Shown here in pieces: positions 51,201-59,323 of a stretch of 64,000 nt of DNA (the first letter of the stretch is position 1; the number at the start of each line of letters is the position of its first letter). The notes beneath the pieces are model-generated. The model did not search any database. It worked only from the letters and a program-made list of their open reading frames with translations, and was not told the origin of the DNA. The translations under genes and the position numbers were made by a program. This DNA comes from Flavobacterium fluviale (GTDB lineage Bacteria > Bacteroidota > Bacteroidia > Flavobacteriales > Flavobacteriaceae), in the NCBI RefSeq assembly GCF_003312915.1, contig NZ_CP030261.1, positions 930,001-994,000 of the forward strand, written 5' to 3'.

Positions 51201-52689
51201 TTGCTTCGGCATCGGCCTTAGCTTTATCAGCTGCAAGTTGTGCTTGTGTTTTTTGTGCAGCAGTTGCGCCTGGTTTATTTGCAGCAGCTTGTGCTCTTGC
51301 AGCAGCAGCAGCATCTACACGTGCTTTATTATCTGCAGCCAATTTAATTCTGCGCTCCTCTGCATCTGCTCTAGCCTTATCTGCGGCCAATTGCGCAGCT
51401 GTTTTTTGAGTTGCAGCAACTGCTCTGTTTGCTGTTGCTGTCTGTGCTCTTGCGGCTGCCGCAGCATCTGCTTTAGCTTTTGCATCAGCAGCTAATTTTA
51501 TTTTAATAGCTTCAGCATCTGCTTTGGCTTTATTGTCAGCTTCTAATTTTGCTTTTGCAGCAGCTTCGGCGTCAGCCTTAACTTTTTCTGCAGCAGCAAG
51601 TCTTGCTTGTTTTGCTTCGGCATCGGCTTTTGCTTTTGCTTCAGCAGCTAGCCTGTTCTTTTCGGCAATGTCAGTTCTGTTAACTTGTGTTGCTTGCGAC
51701 TTAGGTTTAGCCGGAACAGGTTTTGGTTTAGCTGGATCAATTAATGATCCTTCCTCATCATCTCCGTAGTAGTAATTTCTGTTTTTGAATTTGTAGGCAA
51801 TAACGAATTCATGAGATCCGCCTAAGTTTGAGAAATTGCCCATTCCTCTTTCGTAATTGTATTCAATAGCAATACTCGGAGAAATATTAACTCCAAGTCC
51901 CGCTGAAACTCCGTATAAAGTGTTATATCCTGCTTGTGCCCAGATTCCTTGTTGAAGTGCCAGCATACCAAGCCCAGAAATAACTGTTTTGTCTTTTTTA
52001 ATTTCTGTTTTTACAATACCAGAGAATTTACTTCTGTCAAAAAAACCATAGCTGTCAATGTATCCCGTGTACATAGCATGAAGTTCAATTGCTCTTTCTG
52101 GATCATCTTGCACCATTCCAGATCCGAAATTGTAAAGTACTAAATTGTTAATCGACAATCCGAAATCTAGAAAAGCAGTACCATAATTAATCCCTGGATT
52201 AACGGTAAGAAGTGTACTTTTTGGGAACTCTCCGTTTAGAATATCTGAATCGTCTGAGATAATTTTTCCAGTATTTAAACCACTTTGGTAGGCACCAACA
52301 TTAATACCAAAAGTAAGGTTGCTGTCTTCTTCTAAAACAATATTGTGAGCAAAGTTTCCTACTGCTCCGAAGACTGTCATTAATCCGTAATTCTGTTGAA
52401 AAAGACCAAAAGCAAATGCTTCGTTCTCTCTAAAACGACCCGAATAATTAAACAAATAAGTGTTTGGCGCATCATCAAACTGCGTCCATTGTCTTTTATT
52501 GTAAAAACTCACATACGGATTTGTCTCTCTAACAAAACTGAATGTAGGGTTAAGTAAATATCTATTAAACTTTAAAGAATTTCTGATAGGTAATGAAAAC
52601 GAAACAACTCCATCCTCAGAAGCATCCTGAGCATAGAGTACATTTGAGAAACCGTAAAATAAAGTGATGAATAGTAAAATTTTCTTCAT
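48226..52689 (-). CDS. sprD: SprD-type gliding protein: PorP/SprF domain, Ala/Lys coiled coil, SPOR-like end
   Basis: The 1487-aa protein fuses three parts. Residues 1-~310 are a signal peptide and a PorP/SprF-type domain ('LPIRNSLKFNRYLLNPTFSF', 'FKNRNYYYGDDEEG'). Residues ~330-1193 are an extremely Ala/Lys/Glu/Asp-rich TolA-like coiled coil of near-repeats such as 'QAKLAADAKAKADAEAL' (17 aa). Residues ~1193-1400 are a further coiled coil, and the C-terminus (~1405-1487) looks like an SPOR-type or similar alpha/beta fold ('YYLIIAVHNSVQKRDEF', 'KYYIYYEKFEG'). F. johnsoniae SprD is similar in size and lies just before sprB; function in filament assembly or export is inferred from that. It starts 1 bp after the sprC stop. 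Confidence 0.9.
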   Translation of the reverse strand: MKKILLFITLFYGFSNVLYAQDASEDGVVSFSLPIRNSLKFNRYLLNPTFSFVRETNPYVSFYNKRQWTQFDDAPNTYLFNYSGRFRENEAFAFGLFQQNYGLMTVFGAVGNFAHNIVLEEDSNLTFGINVGAYQSGLNTGKIISDDSDILNGEFPKSTLLTVNPGINYGTAFLDFGLSINNLVLYNFGSGMVQDDPERAIELHAMYTGYIDSYGFFDRSKFSGIVKTEIKKDKTVISGLGMLALQQGIWAQAGYNTLYGVSAGLGVNISPSIAIEYNYERGMGNFSNLGGSHEFVIAYKFKNRNYYYGDDEEGSLIDPAKPKPVPAKPKSQATQVNRTDIAEKNRLAAEAKAKADAEAKQARLAAAEKVKADAEAAAKAKLEADNKAKADAEAIKIKLAADAKAKADAAAAARAQTATANRAVAATQKTAAQLAADKARADAEERRIKLAADNKARVDAAAAARAQAAANKPGATAAQKTQAQLAADKAKADAEAMKLKLAADAKAKADAEAAAKAKAATATAQKTAAELAADKAKADAEAMKLKLAADAKAKADAEAAAKAKAAEAKPVAAPQKTAAQLAADKAKADAEAAAKARLAAAEKVRADAEAARQARLAAAEKAKADAEAARLKLIADNQAKADAAEAKRKADAKAKAEAADMQSILAADAKAKADSDALQARLAAEAKAKAAAEAKTKTSIDAANKAKLAADAKAKAAEEAALKEKLAAEAKAKADAEARQALIAAEAKAKADAEALKIKQAEEARQAQLAAEAKAKADAEALQAKLVADAKAKADAEAAAKAKLEAENKAKADAEAQQARLAAEAKAKADAEAEQARLAADAKAKADMEALQAKLIADARVKADAEATAKAKAEAEAKKLQEAEEARQAKLAADAKAKADAEALQAKLAADAKAKADAEALKAKQAAEEKTRIEEEARQAKLAADAKAKADAEALQAKLAADAKAKADAEALKAQQAAEAKAKVEEEARQAKLAADAKAKADAEAEQARLAADAKAKADMAALQAQLLADAKVKADAEATAKAKAEAEAKKLQEAEDARLAKLAADTKAKADAEAEKARLAADAKAKADADALKAKQAAEEKTRLEEEARQAKLAADAKAKADAEALQAKLAADAKAKADMEALQAKLLADAKAKADAEATEKLKAEEETRRLREEEERQAQLAAEAKAKADAAALATAKDDTGKAIESLTQSVESSSKIQNDLLDQFKATVANKQKDLNDLKEENDLSEKGIYREPKPFKSVAAENSQIEALKLQIADANKSMKNEIDRLSALYNDRLKKFPKNDPLNKEYLDKINELKAAQLKMEREGAALLADLERIKTETEIERKRRIKRAAYENDQGRYAQDVAALKRIKETTKVSNTPLTANDFDFGEEQSNMQIIKNIKNSDSGYYLIIAVHNSVQKRDEFLTKAVAAGRTDVNFFYNVATSKYYIYYEKFEGLQDATKALEAKGSKPYNGKMAIVKVEN
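49110..51700 (-). repeat. KAKADAEA-type repeat region of sprD
   Basis: About 860 codons built from variants of a 17-residue (51-bp) unit, rich in Ala, Lys, Glu and Asp, predicted to form one long alpha-helical coiled coil. The strong bias makes antisense open frames of up to ~110 codons which are not genes. Unequal recombination could change its length between strains. Confidence 0.88.
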
Positions 52690-52690
52690 A

Positions 52691-54124
52691 TTATTTTATA
52701 ACAGTTATTGATCCTTTTTTTTCACCTGTGTCGGATTGAATGACATAGTAATAAACGGGATTTACATTCTTAAAATCTACATTGTTTTGAGGCCAATCGC
52801 CTTGATAATTTACTACATCAAGAACTTTATCACCATTAGAACTAATGATAATTACTTTTGTTGATGCATTCTTGTATTCATCTGGAATATTCCAATATGG
52901 ATTAATCCCGCTCAATTTTATAATATTTGGAATAACGCTTGAAGGTCCTGAATCTCCATTAATTCTAAATGAAAATTCTTTATTGGCGGTACAGCCTGAT
53001 GCTTGAGAAATTTTTACTTTATAATTACCTTTTACGGATATCACATACGAATTTCCTGTTTCTCCAGAAATTAAGTTATTATTTAAATACCATTCGTACG
53101 AAGCTGCAGTTGCATCTGTTGTAACAGTCACTGTTATAGTTTCGCCTTCACTCAATTTATAGCCGTCTTCAGCATCAATAGAGGCATCGAAACCATTACT
53201 TTGTAAATTGATAGATCCTGATGATTTACAACCGCCAAAATCAACGTCTACAGTATAAACACCAGATTCATTTGTAGAATAAGTACGGGTTGTCGCACCA
53301 GTTATAACAGTGCCGTCTTTTTTCCAAACGTAGCTGTTTCCTGAAGTCGCTGTCAATACAGTTCCCGTGCCGCTGGCACAGAATGGATTTCCTAAGCTAG
53401 AACTAATAGTTACGCCAGATCCCCCGCTAGAAGAAGTAACATTTACACGATTGGAACTAAAATTCACGTCAGAGCATTGACCGTAATCAATCTCTGCATA
53501 ATATTTTCCTGTTGAATTTACTACCAAATCTTTAGAACTTTGTCCTGGGATTACAACATCATCTTTATACCATTTGTATTTGATATTAGAAATAGCTGCA
53601 GGCGACGGAGCTTCTGAATTAATAGAAAGTGTTAAACTTCCACCAGAACATATCATGGCAGCATCACTTTTATTATTTATAAAGAAAGAAGACTCGTAAG
53701 TTTTAAAGTATGCAGGAAATGAGGTATTCCCTAAAGAATTTCTAAATCTTGGACTGGTTACACCAGTTGAGCTTTTAACTCTCAAACTATAAATATCAGA
53801 ACCCGCCAAATTTGTTGGAACTGCATATCTTATCGTTTTTTGAGTTGGAGAAATATCAATTGTTTGAAGCAGAGTTGTAGCAATTGGAGTGGTAAAATTT
53901 CCCGCAGAATCTGAAAGTTCAACTACAAAAGTAGTACCTGCGGGAAAATCTATATAACTAAAAGTCGCATTAAATTCATTGAACGAATTTCCAGCACAAA
54001 GCTTTTCAAGACCATCAAATGTTTGAGGTACTATAGTTTGGGCATAGGTATTCGATTTAGCAAAGAATAAAAAGCTAAATAAAAATAAAAGTTTAAAAAA
54101 AGATAAAGTAATTTTTTGAATCAT
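52691..54124 (-). CDS. sprC: SprC-type gliding cluster protein with Ig-like modules
   Basis: The 477-aa protein has a signal peptide (to ~29, ending YAQT), beta-rich Ig/PKD-like repeats with paired cysteines ('CSGGSLTLSIN', 'GQCSDVNFSS', 'FCASGTGTVLT', 'GGCKSSGSINLQS'), and a C-terminal segment after ~residue 395 that resembles a type B T9SS domain ('IPNIIKLSGINPYWNIPD', 'KVIIISSNGDKVLDV'). It overlaps the stop of the upstream small gene (ATGA) and ends 1 bp before sprD, so translation is coupled. Assignment to SprC follows from position before sprD-sprB and length (F. johnsoniae SprC is of similar size). Confidence 0.85.
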   Translation of the reverse strand: MIQKITLSFFKLLFLFSFLFFAKSNTYAQTIVPQTFDGLEKLCAGNSFNEFNATFSYIDFPAGTTFVVELSDSAGNFTTPIATTLLQTIDISPTQKTIRYAVPTNLAGSDIYSLRVKSSTGVTSPRFRNSLGNTSFPAYFKTYESSFFINNKSDAAMICSGGSLTLSINSEAPSPAAISNIKYKWYKDDVVIPGQSSKDLVVNSTGKYYAEIDYGQCSDVNFSSNRVNVTSSSGGSGVTISSSLGNPFCASGTGTVLTATSGNSYVWKKDGTVITGATTRTYSTNESGVYTVDVDFGGCKSSGSINLQSNGFDASIDAEDGYKLSEGETITVTVTTDATAASYEWYLNNNLISGETGNSYVISVKGNYKVKISQASGCTANKEFSFRINGDSGPSSVIPNIIKLSGINPYWNIPDEYKNASTKVIIISSNGDKVLDVVNYQGDWPQNNVDFKNVNPVYYYVIQSDTGEKKGSITVIK

Positions 54125-54528
54125 ATAGTGCGTGTTCTGGCTAAGTCTATACGCTCAAAAAACAAAATATCGATGAATGTTTCTGAGAAATCATACTTAT
54201 AGTTTTCAATTATATCTTTTGCAAGAATTGAAGTTGAAGTAAGTAGTGAGTTTTCTTGACACTCGTTTGATACACTATTTGGCTCAGCTGCTATAGTAAG
54301 GCTGCCCTTGGGGTTGGACATCCCTACTATAAACTGATTAAATTTGTCTGAACTGCTGTTTTCAATTACAGCTTTAGTATTGTTTTGGTTAACATTACCT
54401 AAAGTTAATGTACACTCAGAACCAGCAGCCTTTGTAGGTTTTTCTGCTGTATTCTGTGCATGTAGAGTTAACGAAATAGGCGAAACCAAAAATATTATAT
54501 ATAAAAAATATTTTTTCGTAGATACCAT
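54121..54528 (-). CDS. Small exported protein of the spr cluster, unknown function
   Basis: A 135-aa product with a signal peptide (to ~25, ending HAQN) and no recognised domain. The mature part is short, Ser/Asn-rich and has two cysteines. Its TGA overlaps the sprC ATG by 4 nt, so it is translationally coupled and part of the same operon. A role specific to the gliding filament is likely from context only. Confidence 0.8.
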   Translation of the reverse strand: MVSTKKYFLYIIFLVSPISLTLHAQNTAEKPTKAAGSECTLTLGNVNQNNTKAVIENSSSDKFNQFIVGMSNPKGSLTIAAEPNSVSNECQENSLLTSTSILAKDIIENYKYDFSETFIDILFFERIDLARTRTI

Positions 54529-54629
54529 TATGTTTTGATCTTTATTTGGGTCCAGTAAGACGATACATAAATTGTGTCTGGGGACTTTATTAATAAAATT
54601 TACGCGTGGAAATAAAAATCGAAATCTAT

Positions 54630-55922
54630 TTATCTATTGCCGCTTGAAGCCGTGATTTTTCCTAATTGTAATCTGAAATCTGGTTTTTTAGGGTTTGCGA
54701 TATCAATGAATGTTTCACTGTTACTCGTTTGAGAATAAAGATTAAAAAACACACTGTTTCCATACCAGCTCTCTAAATCTTCGTTATTTGAATTGTACTC
54801 TGTAAAGATGTTTCCGTTACATAGGTTAAAGTACATTTCTTCAAACTTGATTTTTTTAAGATTAGCATCGTTGATTTCAATTTTACTGTCTAATAAAACA
54901 GCTGGATTAAAACCAGAAATAACACTACGCTTCATTTCAAGAGAAGCGCCTTCAGCAATATATACAGCTTCTTTTACTAAACCTGATTGAATATCAGCTT
55001 TAATGTTTTCGCTGTCATTAAGCATAGTAATATTTGTAGCAGCTACAAGAGTTTGTTTTTTTGTAAAATCAGTTTCATTCTTTTTCTCATAAGATTTCAC
55101 CTCCATACAACGAGATCCATCTTTGTTACTTGATAAGTAAGAAGATCTAACTGCTAAAGAGTTGAATAAACGACATTGTACACCTTGTGTAAATTTAAAG
55201 TCGTCGTTGATTGATTTATAAGAAACCAATTTAGAAGCATTTACATCACCTCCAAAGAAAGCGAATGAGTCACCTCCAGAAAAGCTTACCATTACATTGT
55301 CAATAACTGTTTTGTTACCAACACCTGCAATTGTTAAACCATTAAATGTATCTAAACCTTTTACTTTTTTACCAGCAAATTCGATTCTAACGAATCTTAA
55401 AACTCCAGAGTTTGAAGCTAAATTTTCTCCACCGTAAGTTGTAAGTGTTGGGTCAAGATCAAGGTTGTAAGAACCTACATTTCCAAATTTATTAATTGGA
55501 GCATCACCAAGAATAACTAATCCTCCCCAGTCTCCCGCTTTTTTCAAGCTTCGGTTTGAAGTAAATACAATTGGATCTGTTTCTAAACCATCTGCAACAA
55601 TTTGTGCACCTTTTGTAACTACCAATGTTCCTTTTGTTTCGAAATCACCAATAATTAAAGTTCCTGGTTCGATAGTTAAAACAGCATTGTTTGTAACATA
55701 TACGTTTCCTTGCAAAACGTAGATATTTCTTTTCAGCAATTTAGTATTAACAGAAATATTTCCTGCTAAAATTTGGTTTGCTTCTCCATAGTCCACTTTG
55801 TTAGGCTTAAATTCGGTCCAGTTGTTCAACCAATTGTTGTAGCCCATAATTCCTTTCTCTTGTTGAGCACTCAAACTCGTAACTGTCAAAAGAACGCAGA
55901 TTAATTGAGTAATTTTTTTCAT
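54630..55922 (-). CDS. Exported beta-helix-like protein of the spr cluster
   Basis: The 430-aa protein has a signal peptide (to ~19, ending LSAQ) and a repetitive strand pattern ('VLQGNVYVTNNAVLTIEPGT', 'GTLVVTKGAQIVADGLETDP', 'GDWGGLVILGDAPINK') typical of right-handed beta-helix proteins in Bacteroidota. No catalytic residues or sorting domain were recognised. It lies 101 bp before the small exported gene at 54121-54528, in the same direction as sprC-D-B-F, and is probably the second gene of the transcript. Function unknown. Confidence 0.85.
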   Translation of the reverse strand: MKKITQLICVLLTVTSLSAQQEKGIMGYNNWLNNWTEFKPNKVDYGEANQILAGNISVNTKLLKRNIYVLQGNVYVTNNAVLTIEPGTLIIGDFETKGTLVVTKGAQIVADGLETDPIVFTSNRSLKKAGDWGGLVILGDAPINKFGNVGSYNLDLDPTLTTYGGENLASNSGVLRFVRIEFAGKKVKGLDTFNGLTIAGVGNKTVIDNVMVSFSGGDSFAFFGGDVNASKLVSYKSINDDFKFTQGVQCRLFNSLAVRSSYLSSNKDGSRCMEVKSYEKKNETDFTKKQTLVAATNITMLNDSENIKADIQSGLVKEAVYIAEGASLEMKRSVISGFNPAVLLDSKIEINDANLKKIKFEEMYFNLCNGNIFTEYNSNNEDLESWYGNSVFFNLYSQTSNSETFIDIANPKKPDFRLQLGKITASSGNR

Positions 55923-55965
55923 GATAAGGGGGTATTACGGTTAATAATAAATTTGGGAATGCGTA

Positions 55966-56034
55966 AATGAAAAAACTCCTCTCGAGTTTTCCAAAATTAT
56001 CAGAACCCTCGAGAATGAGTTTTTTTTTATTTTG
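55966..56034 (-). terminator. Possible attenuator hairpin at the head of the spr cluster
   Basis: AAAAACTC..CTCGAG and CTCGAG..GAGTTTTT can pair across ~30 nt; on the minus strand the stem is followed by a T run. It lies between the first gene (56111-56563) and the rest of the cluster, so it could reduce read-through rather than end the transcript. Confidence 0.55.
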
Positions 56035-56110
56035 TTTCTCAATACTGTTTAAATAGATTTTATCCATCTACGAAAACAATTTGAAAAAGGTTTAAAAAAA
56101 ATCAGCTTTA

Positions 56111-56563
56111 TTACATTTCGTTCAAATCGTTGAACTCGTGTAATGATTTCAATGTACTTTCGTAGAATAAGATTGCTGCAATTAGATTTCCTTTATCAGA
56201 ATAAGGCATCATTTTTCGTTGAAATTCTACAGTAGTATCCAAAAATGTTGATGTACCTGTTGCCTGAGCATCTAATACTTTTTTGTGTTCAGAGTCGTCT
56301 GGAATACCTAAGTCTGCCATCGTAACTCCTGGTTTTGTAACCAAAGCAATGTAAGGAAGAGTTTTTACTAAAACTTTAATACGCTCAATGTATAATTCTA
56401 AAAGCTCACCTTTTTGCATACCACTTAATTCTTTTTGATCGTGGTATTTACGAATAAGAGCAGTTGTGCTGATAATACTTCTTGGCGCGTTCTTAGCTTG
56501 AGCCGAAACGGCTGCAGTAGTTAAGATAAAAAGTGCACTTAACAGAGTAATTTTCCCTTTCAT
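56111..56563 (-). CDS. Small exported protein, first gene of the spr cluster
   Basis: The 150-aa protein has a signal peptide (to ~22, ending SAQAK) and a mainly helical mature part with no recognised domain and no cysteine. It is the first gene of the minus-strand block, behind the promoter at 56597-56626, with a possible attenuator before the next gene. In F. johnsoniae the spr operon also begins with small genes of unknown role upstream of sprC; equivalence is recalled, not searched. Confidence 0.8.
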   Translation of the reverse strand: MKGKITLLSALFILTTAAVSAQAKNAPRSIISTTALIRKYHDQKELSGMQKGELLELYIERIKVLVKTLPYIALVTKPGVTMADLGIPDDSEHKKVLDAQATGTSTFLDTTVEFQRKMMPYSDKGNLIAAILFYESTLKSLHEFNDLNEM

Positions 56564-56596
56564 AGATTCTTATTTATAATTGGTTCTTGATAAAAA

Positions 56597-56626
56597 CAAA
56601 AATATATAAATTATGTTAAACTCCAA
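56597..56626 (-). promoter_or_regulatory. Promoter of the spr gliding cluster
   Basis: On the minus strand, a TTGG at 56626-56623 and a TATTTTTG at 56604-56597 are separated by 18 bp, which fits the Bacteroidota -33/-7 arrangement. Transcription would start about 27-30 nt before the ATG at 56563 and could drive all seven genes down to sprF. Confidence 0.6.
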
Positions 56627-56986
56627 CTTTAATGCTTTATTTTTTCAAAAAAAAACCTTAAAAAAACCTTAAAAATCAGTGTTATGTCGAGAAAATGTGC
56701 GTTTTAACGCGCTTTTTGTTAAAATTGTTAAAATCAAAACAGTAAGATAAACGCTATAAAAAAAGCAATTTCTTTCTTTTAAATAATAAAAAAAAACTTA
56801 CGTTTAACGATTTTCGAAAAAAAATATTAACAAAAAAATCTCGATATCTGTTCAGCTTGAGTCATTTATTAACAAAATTATATCGAAAGTAAGTAGAAAT
56901 TAGAATGAGAAAATCTTATTACAATTTTCAATTTAGAGGACTAAAATAATCTTATCTGGAAAATTTTTGACTACATCATTTTCTTC
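56627..56986. other. AT-rich divergent intergenic region between the spr cluster and holB
   Basis: About 360 bp with poly-A/T tracts and no reading frame of protein character. It contains the upstream parts of two divergent promoters; no repeat or RNA gene was recognised. Confidence 0.6.
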
Positions 56987-56994
56987 TATCTTTG
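56987..56994 (+). promoter_or_regulatory. -7 promoter element of holB
   Basis: TATCTTTG matches TAnnTTTG and ends 4 nt before the ATG at 56999, so the mRNA would be leaderless or nearly so. Confidence 0.55.
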
Positions 56995-56998
56995 CGTC

Positions 56999-58147
56999 AT
57001 GCAATTTTCTCAAATTTTAGGTCAAGATTACATCAAAAGCCACTTGACAAAAAGTGCTGCTTCTGGTCGAATTCCGCACGCACAATTATTTGTAGGTCCT
57101 GAAGGAAGCGGTACATTAATCACTGCGATCGCTTATGCCCAGTACATTTTATGTAATAATACCGGCGACGAAAATTCAAACGGAAACGATTCTTGTAATC
57201 TAAAGTTTGACAATATTTCTCATCCCGATCTGCATTTTATTTATCCAACAGTTACCACCGAAGACGTAAAAACAAAACCCAAAAGTTTAGATTTTATTCA
57301 GGACTGGAGAAGTTTTATTCAGGAAATGCCCTACGGAGGTTTGTTCGACTGGTACAAAATTTTGGGTGTTCAAAACAAACAGGGCGAAATTCGTGTAGAA
57401 GATGCTCAAGAAGTGTTAAAATCGCTTGCGCTGAAATCTTACGAAGGCGGTTATAAAATCATGATTATCTGGATGGCAGATAAAATGAACATTGCTGCTT
57501 CAAATAAACTTTTAAAACTTCTCGAAGAACCATCAGACAAAACCATGTTTATTCTGATTTCTGAAAATGAAGAAGATATCATTCAAACCATACGTTCTCG
57601 CTGTCAAGTAATTCACTTTAACGGACTTCCAGAAAAAGTGATAGCTGAAGCCTTGGTGAAACAGGAAAATATAGATCCTAACTTAGCCAAAAAAATTGCA
57701 CATCAGGCACAGGGAAATTTTAGCAAAGCTTTGCATTTGTTAAAAGAAGATGATGATGAACTTCCATTCGAACAATGGTTTGTAAATTGGGTGCGTGCCG
57801 CATTTAGGGCAAAAGGAAATGCCGCAGCAATTCAGGACTTAATTACCTGGAGCGAACAGATTGCAGCGCTCGGACGCGAAAGCCAGAAAAAATTTATCCA
57901 GTATTGTATCGAAATGTTCAGGCAGGCTCTAATGTTAAATTATCAGGCTCCGAGTTTAGTATACATAGAACCAAAAGTAGATAAATTTAAACTTGAAAAT
58001 TTTGCACCGTTTGTAAACGGAAATAATATTCACGAAATATTTAAAGAACTTTCAGACGCGATGTATCACATTGAAAGAAACGGAAATGCAAAAATAATTT
58101 TAACCGATTTATCTATCAAACTGACTCGATTAATTCATAAAAAATAA
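56999..58147 (+). CDS. holB: DNA polymerase III subunit delta prime
   Basis: Delta prime is a clamp-loader subunit of DNA polymerase III. The 382-aa protein has the family opening 'FSQILGQDYIKSHL' and 'GRIPHAQLFVGPEG', 'KIMIIWMADKMNIAASNKLLKLLEEPSD' and the SRC motif in 'TIRSRCQVIHF'. The Walker A segment at residues 33-40 is GPEGSGTL, lacking the usual lysine, as expected for a delta prime subunit that does not hydrolyse ATP. It starts a group with a DoxX-like gene 7 bp downstream and a thioesterase and recA beyond. Confidence 0.93.
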   Translation: MQFSQILGQDYIKSHLTKSAASGRIPHAQLFVGPEGSGTLITAIAYAQYILCNNTGDENSNGNDSCNLKFDNISHPDLHFIYPTVTTEDVKTKPKSLDFIQDWRSFIQEMPYGGLFDWYKILGVQNKQGEIRVEDAQEVLKSLALKSYEGGYKIMIIWMADKMNIAASNKLLKLLEEPSDKTMFILISENEEDIIQTIRSRCQVIHFNGLPEKVIAEALVKQENIDPNLAKKIAHQAQGNFSKALHLLKEDDDELPFEQWFVNWVRAAFRAKGNAAAIQDLITWSEQIAALGRESQKKFIQYCIEMFRQALMLNYQAPSLVYIEPKVDKFKLENFAPFVNGNNIHEIFKELSDAMYHIERNGNAKIILTDLSIKLTRLIHKK

Positions 58148-58154
58148 ATATAAA

Positions 58155-58538
58155 ATGAATAATGTTGCCTCAATCTTAATTTTAGCTTTTTTAGCTTTAA
58201 CATTTTTACAGTCAGGTTACGAAAAAATTTTTTATTGGAAAGACAATGTCGCTTGGCTGAAAGAACATTTTGCTAAAACACCCCTAAAAAATCAAGTCCC
58301 GCTTGCTCTCTTACACTTACTTATTTTAGAATTAATTTCAGGAATTTTATGTGTTGTCGGAGGAATTCAACTAGTTACAAATAACGGAAGAGAATTTGGT
58401 TTTTATGGTGCCGTTTTTTCATGCATCTGTTTGTTAATGATGCTTTTCGGACAAAGACTTGCAAAAGATTATGATGGTGCCAGAACTATTGTAATTTATT
58501 TTATACCAGCTGTGATAGCAGTTTATTGGTTGAATTAA
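58155..58538 (+). CDS. DoxX-like membrane protein
   Basis: The 127-aa protein has four predicted transmembrane helices (~4-22, ~50-70, ~80-100, ~110-126) and the DoxX-type opening 'FLQSGYEKIFYWKDNVAWLK' followed by 'LELISGILCVVGGI'. DoxX proteins are small inner membrane proteins of mixed, often unknown, redox roles. It begins 7 bp after holB, so it is likely cotranscribed; no functional link is evident. Confidence 0.85.
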   Translation: MNNVASILILAFLALTFLQSGYEKIFYWKDNVAWLKEHFAKTPLKNQVPLALLHLLILELISGILCVVGGIQLVTNNGREFGFYGAVFSCICLLMMLFGQRLAKDYDGARTIVIYFIPAVIAVYWLN

Positions 58539-58664
58539 ATGCAGTATAAACTTTGAATTTACAAATCCGAAATGGGTTTAAAAAAATAAAAAATATCGCA
58601 GATTTTCAAAAGATTTTTAATCATGCATCTGTAGCAAAAAAATAAAATTTTACATTAAAAAAAA

Positions 58665-59174
58665 ATGAATCCAAAACATCCATCAGAATCATTAACTATT
58701 TTAACTGATTTAGTTTTACCGAGCGAAACAAATCCTTTAAACAATCTTTTTGGAGGCGAATTATTAGCCCGAATGGACCGTGCAGCAAGTATTGCCGCAC
58801 GCAGACATTCACGCCGAATTGTAGTTACCGCTTCTGTAAACCACGTAGCATTTAACAGAGCCATTCCCCTTGGAGCTGTAGTGACAATTGAAGCAAAGGT
58901 TTCTAGATCTTTTAAAAGCTCAATGGAAGTTTTTATTGATGTTTGGGTAGAAGACCGTGAATCTGGAAGCAGAACAAAAGCCAACGAAGCAATTTATACT
59001 TTTGTTGCAGTAGATGATAGCGGGAGACCTGTCGAAGTTCCGCCAATCGTACCAGAAACTGATCTGGAAATTCAACGTTTTGATGCTGCACTTCGTCGTA
59101 AGCAGTTGAGTTTACTGCTTGCAGGAAAAATAAAACCATCTGATGCAACAGAATTAAAGGCTTTATTTTTATAG
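58665..59174 (+). CDS. Acyl-CoA thioesterase (hotdog fold)
   Basis: The 169-aa cytosolic enzyme should hydrolyse acyl-CoA to free acid and CoA. The hotdog hallmark is present: 'NPLNNLFGGELLARMDRAASIAARRH', then 'VVTASVNHVAFNRAIPLGAVV' and 'SSMEVFIDVWVED'. Length and motifs fit the YciA/BFIT-type group. It stands 126 bp after the DoxX gene and 149 bp before recA. Confidence 0.93.
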   Translation: MNPKHPSESLTILTDLVLPSETNPLNNLFGGELLARMDRAASIAARRHSRRIVVTASVNHVAFNRAIPLGAVVTIEAKVSRSFKSSMEVFIDVWVEDRESGSRTKANEAIYTFVAVDDSGRPVEVPPIVPETDLEIQRFDAALRRKQLSLLLAGKIKPSDATELKALFL

Positions 59175-59323
59175 TAAAATTGATACAATTTGGAACAATA
59201 AACTTCAAAAAAAAGAAGTATTTTTACACGATTACAAGCCAATCAAATAAAATTCAGAAAACTTTTTATTCTTTCTGATTTTTTGTTTGAAAGAAAAATA
59301 ACAATTTACACATTTAAGAAAAG

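Noticed and set aside
50157..51769. Antisense frames of up to 112 codons opposite the sprD coiled coil
   Set aside because: They follow from the Ala/Lys codon bias of the repeat region; hydrophobic Ala/Phe/Ser patterns are the mirror of KAKADAEA codons.
55807..56067. 86-codon minus-strand frame overlapping the start of the beta-helix-like gene
   Set aside because: It overlaps a good gene with a signal peptide in another frame and crosses a hairpin; no coding character.
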